27,572 bases of DNA from assembly GCA_947626205.1 (NCBI GenBank), contig CANQRO010000006.1, forward strand, positions 1-27,572, given 5' to 3'. The notes beneath the pieces were generated by a model, which saw only the letters and a list, made by a program, of their open reading frames with translations, was not told where the DNA came from and ran no database searches. The translations under genes were made by a program, and so were the position numbers. The stretch comes from an uncultured Clostridia bacterium. Its GTDB lineage: Bacteria > Bacillota > Clostridia > TANB77 > CAG-508. Of the stretch, positions 8,089 through 16,355 are shown piece by piece (position 1 is the first letter of the stretch; every line of letters begins with the position of its first letter).

Positions 8089-8661
8089 ATGAGAATTGGT
8101 ATTGATATTGATGATGTAATAACAGATACATCATCATCTATGAAAAATTATATTTTAAAGTATGATAAAACTGGAGAAGTTATCAAATACATTGAAGATG
8201 TAATGAGAGGAGATGCTCCAACTCCTAACGTTGAAAAATTTTTTATTGATAATATTCTTAATGTTTTTAGAAATGCTCGTTTAAAAGAAAATTCAAGTAA
8301 AGTAATTCAATATTTCTTAAATAATGGTCATGAAATATATATTATTACTTCTCGTGGAGACGAAAAAAATATTTTTAAGGGATCGGAAGAACTTACTTTG
8401 CAATATTTAAAGAAAAATAATATTAATTATACAGAAATTATATTTAATTGTTCTGATAAAGCTAAAATATGTAGAGATTATCATATTGACTTAATGATAG
8501 ATGACTCAATAAAGTTTTGCGAAGAAATTAGAAAAGAAAATATGAAAAGCATTCTATTTACTTCTGTAGTGAACAAATCATTACCTACTACTGTTGAAAG
8601 AGTGGATAATTGGTTAGAATTAGAGGAAAAAATTAATTTAATGTTAAAAGACAAAGAGTAA
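8089..8661 (+). CDS. HAD-superfamily 5'(3')-nucleotidase-like hydrolase
   Basis: Likely a cytoplasmic phosphatase of the 5' nucleotidase, deoxy, type C group (NT5C/YqfW-like) within the HAD superfamily. Start at ATG 8089 (MRIGIDIDDV), because GGAGGG lies seven bases upstream; the ATG at 8074 overlaps that ribosome site. The 190 residues show HAD motif I (DIDDVITDT, nucleophile and acid Asp), motif II (ITSRG), a Lys near residue 125 and motif IV (DLMIDDS). Substrate cannot be told from sequence. It is monocistronic, with its own promoter and a terminator overlapping the stop codon. Confidence 0.88.
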   Translation: MRIGIDIDDVITDTSSSMKNYILKYDKTGEVIKYIEDVMRGDAPTPNVEKFFIDNILNVFRNARLKENSSKVIQYFLNNGHEIYIITSRGDEKNIFKGSEELTLQYLKKNNINYTEIIFNCSDKAKICRDYHIDLMIDDSIKFCEEIRKENMKSILFTSVVNKSLPTTVERVDNWLELEEKINLMLKDKE

Positions 8662-8681
8662 TTTTGCTCTTTGTCTTTTTT
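8646..8681 (+). terminator. Terminator of the HAD gene
   Basis: AAAAGACAAAGAG pairs with CTCTTTGTCTTTT across an 8-base loop, followed by T residues. The left arm includes the last codons and the stop region of the gene. Confidence 0.9.
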
Positions 8682-8696
8682 AAGTATTATTAGGAA

Positions 8697-8834
8697 TTAA
8701 TATCCTCTGCCACATCCGCATCCCCAATTTGTAAATAATAATAAGAATATTATAATGAAAAATAATATTTCACTGTCGCCACATCCAAAAAGTCCACCAT
8801 TATTGTTGCAACCACAATTTCTTGATTCTTCCAT
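8697..8834 (-). CDS. Small Gly/Cys-rich single-pass protein, probable spore-coat-associated (YjcZ-like)
   Basis: A 45-residue protein with an excellent ribosome site (AAGGAGGGAGAAAA) before its ATG. The N-terminus is polar with clustered Cys and Gly (CGCNNNGG, FGCGD), the middle is one membrane segment of about 15 residues (ILFFIIIFLLLF), and the C-terminus is WGCGCGRGY. There are five cysteines. The architecture resembles the tiny YjcZ/CotJ-type sporulation proteins of Firmicutes and short clostridial Gly/Cys proteins, but homology at this length cannot be proved by eye. A sigma-K-like promoter upstream supports a late mother-cell role. It converges on the HAD gene terminator. Confidence 0.72.
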   Translation of the reverse strand: MEESRNCGCNNNGGLFGCGDSEILFFIIIFLLLFTNWGCGCGRGY

Positions 8835-8864
8835 TTTTCTCCCTCCTTGTTTCATTTTATATAA

Positions 8865-8893
8865 TATAGTATGAATATTTTAAATTTTGTGTT
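8865..8893 (-). promoter_or_regulatory. Candidate sigma-K promoter for the small Gly/Cys protein
   Basis: Minus strand: AACA (8890-8893), 16 bases, CATACTATA (8865-8873). This matches the known sigma-K pattern mACm-N16-CATAnnnTA exactly. A sigma-E reading of the same -10 is also possible. Confidence 0.5.
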
Positions 8894-8934
8894 ACAATAT
8901 ATTTGAAAATTTTTTATTAAAAGAAGGAATTAAC

Positions 8935-11334
8935 TTGAACAATATAGAATTATTATCGCCTGTTGGTGATTTCGAGTGTTTAAAGGCTGCTGTTCAAAAT
9001 GGCGCAGATGCTGTTTATTTAGGTCTATCTAGCTTTAGTGCAAGAGCTTCCGCCAAGAATTTTAATTTAGAAGAGTTAAAAGAAGCAATTAGTTATGCTA
9101 AATTAAGAGGTGTTAAAGTACACCTTGCCTTTAATACTTTAATTAAAAATAATGAATTTAATACTGCTTTAGAACTTCTAAGTAATTGTTATAAATTAGG
9201 TATTGATGCAGTTATTGTACAAGATTATGGTCTATGTTCTTTTATAAGAAAGCATTTGCCTACCTTACCTATTCATGCTAGTACTCAAATGAGCATTCAC
9301 AATTTAGAAGGTGTAAAAAAATTAGAAGAATTAGGTTTTTCTCGTGTTGTACTTTCTAGAGAATTATCTATTAGTGAATTAGAATTTATTAAAAATAACA
9401 CTAGTATTGAATTGGAAGTTTTTACGCATGGAGCTTTATGTATATGCTATTCAGGTCAATGTTTACTTTCTAGTATGATAGGTGCTAGATCTGGAAATCG
9501 TGGTAAATGTGCTCAAGCTTGTAGGCTTCCATATGAGCTTATTGTTAAATCTAATAAAGAAATTTGCATGGATAAAGGTTTCATATTAAGTCCTAGAGAT
9601 TTATGTGGTTTATCATATATTCCCACTTTTATCAATATGGGAATAGCTTCTTTAAAAATTGAAGGAAGAATGAAAACACCAGAATATGTCGCAACTGTTA
9701 CCAGAATTTATAGAAAATATATTGATCTTGCCTATAGTAAGAAAGAATTTATTATTGATGAAAAAGATCAAAAGGATTTGCTACAAGTATTTAATAGAGG
9801 TGGTTTTTCTGATGGTCATTTATCTATTGAACCTAATAGAAATTTCATCTTTAAGGATAAACCAAACAACATGGGAATTTATGTTGGAAATGTAGCTAGA
9901 TATTCTTCTAACAGAGGACATATTACACTAAATTTGAACGATAGAATTAGTATTGGAGATACTATTACTTTCGAAAAAGAGCCCACTAAATATCGTATCT
10001 CTGAATTGATGATAGATAATAAAAATGTTGAAGTAGCAGAAAATAATCAACTTATAACAATTGGACGTATGAAAGGTAATATTCATCCAGGTGATAAAAT
10101 TTATAAATTAGAAAGTAAAACATTATTAAAAAATGCTTTGGCTTCATGTAATTCTGAAAATAAAAAAATTGCTCTAAGTTGTAAATTATCTATTGAAAAA
10201 AATAAACCTGTTCATGTAGAAGTATCAAACTCTGATAAATTATTACTTTCAAAAAATTATAAAATAAATATATTAGATGCAACTAACCAACCTATTACAA
10301 CTGAACGAATCGCTAACCAATTTAATAAAACAGGAAATACTCCATATTACTTTAAAAAATTGGATATTAGTCTTTCACCTAATATTTATATTAATATAAG
10401 TGAATTGAATGAATTAAGGCGAAATATTATACAAGAAGCTGATGAAATTTTAAAGTCTTCTTATCAAAGGAAATTAAAAAAAGAACTTCCTTTAGTTACA
10501 TATAATAAAGTTACAAAAACTCATTTAAACACAAAATATTCACTTTTATTGAATACTTTAGATGTGAATGCTAATTATACTGAATTAGAATATGTAGATC
10601 GCATATACATACCTATTAAATATTTTTCCAAAAATGAATATGCAAATGTTTTAAATGATATAACTTCTAATTTTGATACATATATCTACATGCCAAGTAT
10701 TATTAAGCCAAATTACAGAAATGTTTTTACAAACAATATAACTTATGCACTAGAAAATTATCGTATAAAAGGTTTTGTAATTTCAAACATTGGAACTTTA
10801 AAAATGTTAGAAAACTATAAACAAGATTATAAATTTATTGGAAACTATACTTTAAATGTATATAATAATATGGCTATTAATGCTTATTTAAAATTAGGTT
10901 TGAATGAGATTACTTTGTCACCTGAATTAAATAAGCAAGATATATCTGAAATTTGTGAAACTACTTTGGCAAAAACAGAACTTATGGTGTATGGCAGACT
11001 TCCTGTAATGACATTAGGATATTGCGTACTTGGTAAATCTAATAAGTGTTATCCAAATTGTAACTCTTTATGCGAAAGTAAACATCAATATTATCTAAAA
11101 GATAGAATTGGTTTATATTTCCCTATATTTGCAGATAATACTCAAACAATTAATACTATTTATAACAGTAAAATAACTTCAATTGATTATTCAGATTTAG
11201 ATGTTAATTCTGTTAGAATAGATATACTAGAAGAATCTTTTGATGAAATAAATGAAATTATAAGAAAAGTTAAATCTAAAGAAAAATTAGAAGGTAAAGA
11301 TTATACTAATGGAAATTTTATGAGAAATGTATAA
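8935..11334 (+). CDS. Peptidase U32 family protein with C-terminal DUF3656-type region
   Basis: A large U32-family protein; characterised relatives (RlhA, TrhP) are Fe-S-associated enzymes that hydroxylate rRNA or tRNA rather than true collagenases, so an RNA-modification role is likely. The TTG at 8935 is chosen because AAGAAGGAA ends six bases upstream and the protein then begins NIELLSPVGD, the normal U32 start; 799 residues. The U32 signature EVFTHGALCICYSGQCLLS lies near residue 165, followed by GNRGKCAQACR, which supplies further conserved Cys. The middle holds beta-rich DUF3656-like sequence and the C-terminus a second Cys motif (CYPNCNSLC). A TACAAT with TGT at 8890-8898 may be its -10. 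Monocistronic. Confidence 0.92.
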   Translation: MNNIELLSPVGDFECLKAAVQNGADAVYLGLSSFSARASAKNFNLEELKEAISYAKLRGVKVHLAFNTLIKNNEFNTALELLSNCYKLGIDAVIVQDYGLCSFIRKHLPTLPIHASTQMSIHNLEGVKKLEELGFSRVVLSRELSISELEFIKNNTSIELEVFTHGALCICYSGQCLLSSMIGARSGNRGKCAQACRLPYELIVKSNKEICMDKGFILSPRDLCGLSYIPTFINMGIASLKIEGRMKTPEYVATVTRIYRKYIDLAYSKKEFIIDEKDQKDLLQVFNRGGFSDGHLSIEPNRNFIFKDKPNNMGIYVGNVARYSSNRGHITLNLNDRISIGDTITFEKEPTKYRISELMIDNKNVEVAENNQLITIGRMKGNIHPGDKIYKLESKTLLKNALASCNSENKKIALSCKLSIEKNKPVHVEVSNSDKLLLSKNYKINILDATNQPITTERIANQFNKTGNTPYYFKKLDISLSPNIYINISELNELRRNIIQEADEILKSSYQRKLKKELPLVTYNKVTKTHLNTKYSLLLNTLDVNANYTELEYVDRIYIPIKYFSKNEYANVLNDITSNFDTYIYMPSIIKPNYRNVFTNNITYALENYRIKGFVISNIGTLKMLENYKQDYKFIGNYTLNVYNNMAINAYLKLGLNEITLSPELNKQDISEICETTLAKTELMVYGRLPVMTLGYCVLGKSNKCYPNCNSLCESKHQYYLKDRIGLYFPIFADNTQTINTIYNSKITSIDYSDLDVNSVRIDILEESFDEINEIIRKVKSKEKLEGKDYTNGNFMRNV

Positions 11335-11365
11335 AAAGAAAAATGGCTTTGCCATTTTTCTTTTT
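11333..11365. terminator. Bidirectional terminator between U32 gene and hicB
   Basis: A perfect 15-bp stem (AAAAAGAAAAATGGC with its complement) and 3-base loop, T-rich on the exit side in both directions. It serves the convergent U32 (plus) and hicAB (minus) transcripts and overlaps both stop codons. Confidence 0.9.
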
Positions 11366-11711
11366 AACAACTCAATTTGTAAACTGCGTATTGATTTAAC
11401 GAAACTCCCTCTTCCCTTGCCTCAATTGCTAGTTTATAATGTAATGATTTTGGTATACGTATCACAAATTTACCACTATATGAATTATACTTCATTGGAA
11501 GCGGTACTTCGAAACCCGCTTCTAGTTTAGTTTTTATCCATCCTTCCATTGCTTCTGACAAATTATAGTATGCTTCTTCAAATGTTTCACCTGTTGTTTG
11601 ACATCCATCTAGTTCCAAAACATGTGCATAAAAATAAGAACCACTCTCATCTGTTACTGGCTGAACAATATAATTGTATGGTAATTTCATATAATCCTTT
11701 ACTCTTTTCAA
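11364..11711 (-). CDS. hicB: HicB-family antitoxin
   Basis: Antitoxin of a HicAB type II module; binds HicA and represses the operon. It has 115 residues from a TTG at 11711 (AGGTG seven bases upstream); an ATG at 11690 with AAAGGA is an alternative start. The N-terminal half is the partial RNase H-like HicB fold (YFYAHVLELDGCQTTGETFE, EEAYYNLSEAMEGW). The C-terminal 30 residues (FVIRIPKSLHYKLAIEARE) form a ribbon-helix-helix DNA-binding domain. It follows hicA by five bases and ends in the shared terminator. Confidence 0.93.
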   Translation of the reverse strand: MKRVKDYMKLPYNYIVQPVTDESGSYFYAHVLELDGCQTTGETFEEAYYNLSEAMEGWIKTKLEAGFEVPLPMKYNSYSGKFVIRIPKSLHYKLAIEAREEGVSLNQYAVYKLSC

Positions 11712-11716
11712 ATTAA

Positions 11717-11956
11717 TTACACCTCATTTTCCCTATTTATTCTTTTTAATACATCCTTAACATATACAGCTTTTACTGGGTTATCCATTTTTATTGTTAT
11801 AACATCACCTTGTTTATTAATAAAGTTTCTGTGTGATGTTCCTTTTAGTTTTTTCATAGTATAACCATTACTTTCTAAGACCTTAGCCAATTCAACAAAT
11901 CGTATTCCATTTGGCTGATGTTTCATTTTTTGTAATATTTTCTCTATAGTGGGCAT
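11717..11956 (-). CDS. hicA: HicA-family mRNA interferase toxin
   Basis: HicA toxins have a double-stranded-RNA-binding-like fold and cut mRNA using one catalytic His. The 79 residues show the family core GTSHRNF with H42, followed by VITIKMDNPVKAVYVKDVLK, which parallels the usual toxin C-terminal half. ATG 11956 has AAAGGAGAT just upstream. The order hicA-hicB is common. The gene looks intact, unlike the RelE-type toxin at 4066. Confidence 0.93.
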   Translation of the reverse strand: MPTIEKILQKMKHQPNGIRFVELAKVLESNGYTMKKLKGTSHRNFINKQGDVITIKMDNPVKAVYVKDVLKRINRENEV

Positions 11957-12001
11957 GTTATCTCCTTTTTAGTTTTGATTATAGCCCTAACATTCCCTAA
12001 A

Positions 12002-12032
12002 ATATAGTATCACATATAGTATCTAATGTCAA
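12002..12032 (-). promoter_or_regulatory. hicAB promoter with overlapping direct-repeat operator
   Basis: TTGACA (12027-12032), 17 bases, TACTAT (12004-12009). Two perfect copies of the 10-mer ATATAGTATC (12002-12011 and 12014-12023, plus-strand reading) overlap the -10 and spacer, spaced 12 bases apart. This is a good candidate for the site where HicB's ribbon-helix-helix domain represses the operon. Confidence 0.75.
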
Positions 12033-12042
12033 TATCTTTTAA

Positions 12043-12097
12043 AAAAAACTGTAAACTTTCTTGGCACTATATATGCCAGAAAATTTACAGTTTTTCT
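12043..12097 (-). terminator. Terminator of the RNHCP gene
   Basis: ACTGTAAA and TTGGCA arms pair with TGCCAG and TTTACAGT in a long interrupted stem. On the minus strand it exits into eight T residues. It overlaps the stop codon of the RNHCP gene and insulates it from the hicAB promoter. Confidence 0.85.
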
Positions 12098-12408
12098 TAA
12101 ATTGGTTTACTACTTAATTCAATAATTAAATCCATATTATCATCTTTTGCTACTTTGTTTTTTCTAATTTGACCACACTTTTTGCATTTAAATACAATTA
12201 TATATCCTTTTTTAGAATCTATTTCAATTCCTATTGGTTCTAAGTCTCCATGGCATGTTTCCATTCTATCTCCCGGGTTTATATCTACATGTTTTGAATG
12301 TAAACATTTTGGACAATGATTTCTACATGAATACCCCAGTTTTTCCACTTTAGCACCACAATTTTCACATATAAATTCTTCATCTATTTCTGTAAATTTA
12401 CGAAACAT
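12097..12408 (-). CDS. RNHCP domain-containing zinc-ribbon-like protein
   Basis: A small cytoplasmic protein named for its RNHCPKCL motif; family function is unknown. ATG 12408 is chosen because AGAGGAATGATA sits directly upstream; the longer version from 12429 overlaps this site. The 103 residues hold a first CxxC (CENCG), the RNHCPKCLHSKHVD motif, a PGDR motif with a following Cys-His (ETCHG), and a last CxxC (CKKCG), suggesting one or two zinc ribbons. It is separate from the kinase upstream by about 100 bases and has its own terminator. Confidence 0.88.
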   Translation of the reverse strand: MFRKFTEIDEEFICENCGAKVEKLGYSCRNHCPKCLHSKHVDINPGDRMETCHGDLEPIGIEIDSKKGYIIVFKCKKCGQIRKNKVAKDDNMDLIIELSSKPI

Positions 12409-12512
12409 TATCATTCCTCTTTCAAACAATTCAATTTCAAATTCAAATTATATATTAACTAATTTTTAATCTTTATATGTTAAGCAGTTTTTACTTGAAT
12501 TTAATTATAATT

Positions 12513-14168
12513 TTAATCAGCTAACAAGCTTCCACCAATAAACTCACGTATTAGCGAAGTTTTAGGAATTGCATCTGCTGGTATAGATTCAAAATAACTT
12601 AATAGTCGTATTAATCTTGTTGCTTCTGCATATTCTGGTTGTGTGTTTTTAATTTGCTTTAATAATGGTAATGCATAATCTTTTAGCACTCCAAGCTCAT
12701 ATATAAGAGACGAATTAAACATTGTATCTGCTTCTTCTTGATATGGGTAAATATAACGTTCTTCTCCTCTATTTACAGAATACCACATTTTAATTGTATG
12801 AGTTGCTGTATATCCTCTAAATTGATTATCTCTAACAATTCTTCTAATTAATCTAGTATCTGTTGTTGAAATACGATTATAATAATCTATATTTAATACT
12901 GTTAAAGCGCTTATATAAATTTTGTATTTTTGCTCTCTTGATATTGAACTAGTTAGTTTATCATTTAAACAATGAATTCCCTCTATTACTAATATCTCAT
13001 CATCTGCTAGCTTCATGGTTTCACCATTGTACACTTTATGCCCTACTGTGAAATCAAAAGTTGGAACTTTTATTTCTTCTCCATTTAATAATTTTACTAA
13101 ATGTTCATTAAATAATTTTATATCTAATGCTTCAATGCATTCAAAATCATAGTTACCATATTCATCTTTTGGGTTATCTTCTCTTTCAACAAAATAATTG
13201 TCTACAGATATAGTAACTGGTTTTAATCCGTTTAACCTTAATTGAATTCCCAATCTTTTAGCAAAAGTAGTTTTTCCGGAAGATGATGGTCCTGCAATTA
13301 ACACAACTTTAACTTTCCTATCTTTAGCAATTTTATCTGCCATCTCTGCTATTTTCTTTTCATGTAAGCTTTCAGATAATAATATACTATTCAATGCGTT
13401 ATCTTTTTCTACTTCTCTATTTAGTTTATAAATTGTATTAATTCCAATTAATTTATATAAATCTTCATATTCATCTAATGTAGCAACTAACTTTTTGTTT
13501 TCTACAAATGGAGTTAACACTGTTGGTGTTTTCCAGTTTGGATACCTAACTATGAATCCATCATGATATTTTACTATGTCAAATATTTTTGTATATCCTG
13601 TTGAAATAGGCATTACTCCAAAGAAATAATTAAAATAATCTTCACAATAATATAATGATGCCCCGTATGGTGTATCTTGATCTATTTGCACTCTTCCTTT
13701 TAAAGTTTTTTCTTTTTCATAAAATTTCTTTGCTTCTTCTAAAGTCATCTTAACTTTTTTAATCTCTAAATTTTTATCAATTATTTCTTGCATCCTATTA
13801 CGAATATTGGTAATCATTTCTTCTGTTACAGACATATTATCCAATTCGCAAAACATTGCATTAGATAATTGATAATTTACAGTTAAAAGTGCTTCTGGAT
13901 ATAGCTCATTTAAAGCTTTTGCCATAATGTACATTATTCCTCTAATATAAATCATCATTCCATCTTTTGAATTTAAGTCTATTAGCTGAATATGGCAATT
14001 TTCATTTAGTTTTAAGTTTAGACTTCTAACTTCATTATTGCAAAGGCATGCAATTACCTCTGTTTTTGCGTTTTTTATTTCATTTTTTAATAACTCAAGA
14101 ACCGTTATTCCTTCTTTTGCCTCTATTATTTTATTTTCATATGTAATTTTCATATTTAATCTTCGCAT
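12513..14168 (-). CDS. TGS-domain uridine kinase-like (nucleoside kinase) protein
   Basis: A 551-residue protein with an N-terminal TGS-like domain (about 6-65), a middle region resembling the ThrRS second additional domain, and a C-terminal P-loop uridine-kinase/phosphoribulokinase-like domain. The Walker A motif GPSSSGKT is at 293-300, followed by SVDNYFVERED and VIEGIHCLND, typical of uridine kinases. Such fusions are common in Clostridia and usually annotated as nucleoside kinase; the natural substrate is unclear. The start is uncertain: ATG 14168 has AAGGAG 24 bases upstream, too far, and ATG 14153 (MKITYENK) starts the domain more naturally but has only a weak site. It lies 43 bases downstream of the MFS gene. 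Confidence 0.9.
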   Translation of the reverse strand: MRRLNMKITYENKIIEAKEGITVLELLKNEIKNAKTEVIACLCNNEVRSLNLKLNENCHIQLIDLNSKDGMMIYIRGIMYIMAKALNELYPEALLTVNYQLSNAMFCELDNMSVTEEMITNIRNRMQEIIDKNLEIKKVKMTLEEAKKFYEKEKTLKGRVQIDQDTPYGASLYYCEDYFNYFFGVMPISTGYTKIFDIVKYHDGFIVRYPNWKTPTVLTPFVENKKLVATLDEYEDLYKLIGINTIYKLNREVEKDNALNSILLSESLHEKKIAEMADKIAKDRKVKVVLIAGPSSSGKTTFAKRLGIQLRLNGLKPVTISVDNYFVEREDNPKDEYGNYDFECIEALDIKLFNEHLVKLLNGEEIKVPTFDFTVGHKVYNGETMKLADDEILVIEGIHCLNDKLTSSISREQKYKIYISALTVLNIDYYNRISTTDTRLIRRIVRDNQFRGYTATHTIKMWYSVNRGEERYIYPYQEEADTMFNSSLIYELGVLKDYALPLLKQIKNTQPEYAEATRLIRLLSYFESIPADAIPKTSLIREFIGGSLLAD

Positions 14169-14211
14169 AAAACATATTTATTATACGAATTACTCCTTTC
14201 TTATACTTACT

Positions 14212-15489
14212 TTAGTTCATATATATTACATCTTTTTCAGTATATTCTTCTGGTTTTAATCCAATTCTTGTTTTCATGTATATTGAAAATATTAATCCAA
14301 CAATTGCTAATATTATACCAATTGCAACCATAGCATATTGTATATTCATAATTGTTAATAAATAAGAACCAATAGCACCAATTATCATTCTAAATATGCT
14401 TGAAATTGTACTATATATTGAATATATTTTTGTTAACATTTCTGAAGTCATAAAGTTACCAATATATCTTTTTTTAAGTACTTGATAAATACCTTTATCA
14501 TATTTACTAATTATGTAACAAATAATGATAATTGCTAATTGAGGTATTCTTGCTATTCCTAATATTACTACTCCTCCTGCAATAGCTGTTGTAAGCGTAT
14601 TTTGCAAACATAAACAAATTAAGCTTTTATTTTTATGCTTTTCGTTAAAATTGTCTGCTTTTGTAGCAGCTAACCCTTGGAATATATCTAAAACAGCAAG
14701 TATTATTCCTATATATGTTGCAGATACATTAATATCTTTTAATAAAGTACTTTGATATGTTCCAAATAAGCAGAAAGTTCCCCACATAAATCCTAACATT
14801 AATAATAAGCTTTTTAATCTTGGTGATTTAAAAATAAACTTAAATCCATCTTTTACATCCTCTAAACTTTGCTTAATTGTTTTTTTATCTTGTATTTTTT
14901 CTTCTGGCAATTCTATAAATCCTGTTGAAAGTATTAAAGCAAAAGCCATAAAGATAATTGTAAGTATTATTGGTATATACGGATTTATATCATATAAAAA
15001 GCCAGACATTATTGTTGAAATAGCCGAAATATAACAATACCTTGAATAACCTTTACTATCTATTTTAGTAAAAATTTTTCCTTTTTTGGAACTTTGAGGT
15101 ATAGAACTATCTAATAATGGTTCCTCTGCAATAGATTTATAAGACCATCCAATTGCAGACATAAGCTGTGAAAGAATAATTATAAAATAGTTACTTGAAA
15201 ATAATATCAATACCAATTCTAGAGTCCAAAATATATTTCCTAAAATAGTACTTTTCCTTATACCTAATTTTGATACTAATACAGTTAAAGGTATTTGTAA
15301 TGTTAATTTAAAAAATGCATATATAGTCTCCATTAACACTACTTCTGCATTGGATATGCCCTTTACTTGTGTTAAAAATAAAACTTTTATTGCATTGTAA
15401 AATAACACATCTATAGCAAAAAGTCTATACATTGGGTACAACTTCATATTTACTTTATTTTTTAATGCTACTTTTTTATTAAATTCCAT
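14212..15489 (-). CDS. Major facilitator superfamily transporter
   Basis: A polytopic inner-membrane protein of 425 residues with about 10-12 hydrophobic helices, an MFS-like layout with a central charged loop (about 195-215), and a motif resembling the loop between helices 2 and 3 (SKLGIRKS). Substrate cannot be inferred. ATG 15489 is chosen because AGGAGATACA directly precedes it; the earlier ATG at 15507 overlaps this site. It is first in a probable operon with the nucleoside kinase, and diverges from sspH. Confidence 0.87.
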   Translation of the reverse strand: MEFNKKVALKNKVNMKLYPMYRLFAIDVLFYNAIKVLFLTQVKGISNAEVVLMETIYAFFKLTLQIPLTVLVSKLGIRKSTILGNIFWTLELVLILFSSNYFIIILSQLMSAIGWSYKSIAEEPLLDSSIPQSSKKGKIFTKIDSKGYSRYCYISAISTIMSGFLYDINPYIPIILTIIFMAFALILSTGFIELPEEKIQDKKTIKQSLEDVKDGFKFIFKSPRLKSLLLMLGFMWGTFCLFGTYQSTLLKDINVSATYIGIILAVLDIFQGLAATKADNFNEKHKNKSLICLCLQNTLTTAIAGGVVILGIARIPQLAIIIICYIISKYDKGIYQVLKKRYIGNFMTSEMLTKIYSIYSTISSIFRMIIGAIGSYLLTIMNIQYAMVAIGIILAIVGLIFSIYMKTRIGLKPEEYTEKDVIYMN

Positions 15490-15522
15490 TGTATCTCCTA
15501 AAATCATTTGTAATATATAAAG

Positions 15523-15551
15523 ATTTTATCATAGTATATTTTTAAAATCAA
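15523..15551 (-). promoter_or_regulatory. Promoter of the MFS-kinase operon
   Basis: Minus strand: TTGATT (15546-15551), 17 bases, TAAAAT (15523-15528) preceded by TGA. Confidence 0.65.
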
Positions 15552-15624
15552 CCATATAACTGGTATATTTTTCTTGTTACATGGATATACTTTTACTAAC
15601 AAATGATTTTTAGGAGGTACAAGC

Positions 15625-15807
15625 ATGAATTTAGAAAGATTACATAAGGTTTTAGATAATAAGGAAAAAATTGATGTATATTATAATGAACGACCTGTAT
15701 GGATACAAGAAGTACATGATAATATTGCTAGAGTTGGTTTTATTGATAATTTTGAAGAAAAAGATGTTTATATTGAGGATTTATATGAGAATGATTTGTA
15801 TAATTAA
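15625..15807 (+). CDS. sspH: H-type small acid-soluble spore protein
   Basis: SspH-type minor SASPs accumulate in the forespore core. The 60-residue protein begins MNLERLHKVL and has the family pattern of a short helical start, a V-Y-N-E-RPVWIQEV strand, an ARVGFID strand and a DVYIEDLYE end, matching SspH in length and layout. ATG 15625 has AGGAGGTACAAGC upstream. A weak sigma-G-like pair (GGTATA about 18 bases before TATACTT, near 15560-15596) would fit forespore expression but is not a strong match. Monocistronic with a hairpin at 15888-15917. Confidence 0.88.
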   Translation: MNLERLHKVLDNKEKIDVYYNERPVWIQEVHDNIARVGFIDNFEEKDVYIEDLYENDLYN

Positions 15808-15887
15808 CTTAATATGATTTTTAATTTATTATTACTTGAAGAAATGGTAAATAATTATAGCTTTTTAGAAAATTTTCTATAATGTTA

Positions 15888-15917
15888 AAAGAGCGAAGTT
15901 TTTATTCTTCGCTCTTT
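15888..15917. terminator. Bidirectional terminator between sspH and the 15902 gene
   Basis: AAAGAGCGAAG pairs with CTTCGCTCTTT across an 8-base loop; the stop codon of the minus-strand gene lies in the loop. T-rich exit is modest on both sides. Confidence 0.7.
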
Positions 15918-16216
15918 ATATTTGGGGATATTATTAAAATAACCTTTTTGAAAGCAGGATGTAAAAACTCATTCTTATTTTCTTCCATTTTAATGGTTAC
16001 CTTATACACTCTTTCTGCAATTTCGACTAATTGCTTTAGAGTCCTCTTGCTTCTCAAATCTCCCCATAGACTATTGTATGCACTTTTTGCTTGTTCTTCC
16101 ATTGTTTCTGGAAGATATGCCTCGATACACCATTGTGCATCAGAAGTTTTTAAAAAGCGACTTCCATGCATTCTATGATAGCCTTCCCGTGCCTGAACAA
16201 CTTTTGTTTGACACAT
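15902..16216 (-). CDS. Hypothetical protein of unlike composition, contains the only unexplained CGG codon
   Basis: I do not recognise this 104-residue protein. It has a good ribosome site (AAGGAGG, ten bases before ATG 16216), a near-consensus promoter and a terminator, so it is probably expressed. It is soluble, with no membrane segment; the middle is Trp-, Cys- and Glu-containing (SDAQWCIEAYLPETMEEQ), and the second half is helical and basic. Its bases are visibly richer in G+C than its neighbours, with CGC, CGG, AGG and GGC codons, suggesting recent transfer. Codon 10 is CGG (16187-16189). If CGG caused a +1 shift here, the product would be a 21-residue peptide ending at 16150. An ATG at 16171 would avoid the CGG but has only a weak ribosome site. 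Confidence 0.6.
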   Translation of the reverse strand: MCQTKVVQAREGYHRMHGSRFLKTSDAQWCIEAYLPETMEEQAKSAYNSLWGDLRSKRTLKQLVEIAERVYKVTIKMEENKNEFLHPAFKKVILIISPNIKSEE

Positions 16217-16255
16217 AAAAAAATACCCTCCTTGGATAAAGAATATTCAAAGAGG

Positions 16256-16284
16256 ATTATAACATATATAAAATGTTTTGTTAA
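16256..16284 (-). promoter_or_regulatory. Promoter of the 15902-16216 gene
   Basis: Minus strand: TTAACA (16279-16284), 17 bases, TATAAT (16256-16261) with TGT upstream (extended -10). Confidence 0.8.
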
Positions 16285-16355
16285 TAGTTTATTATATTTT
16301 TCATATATAATTTTTAAATTGTGTATATGTAATTTTTTATTGATTACGTTTTTTA

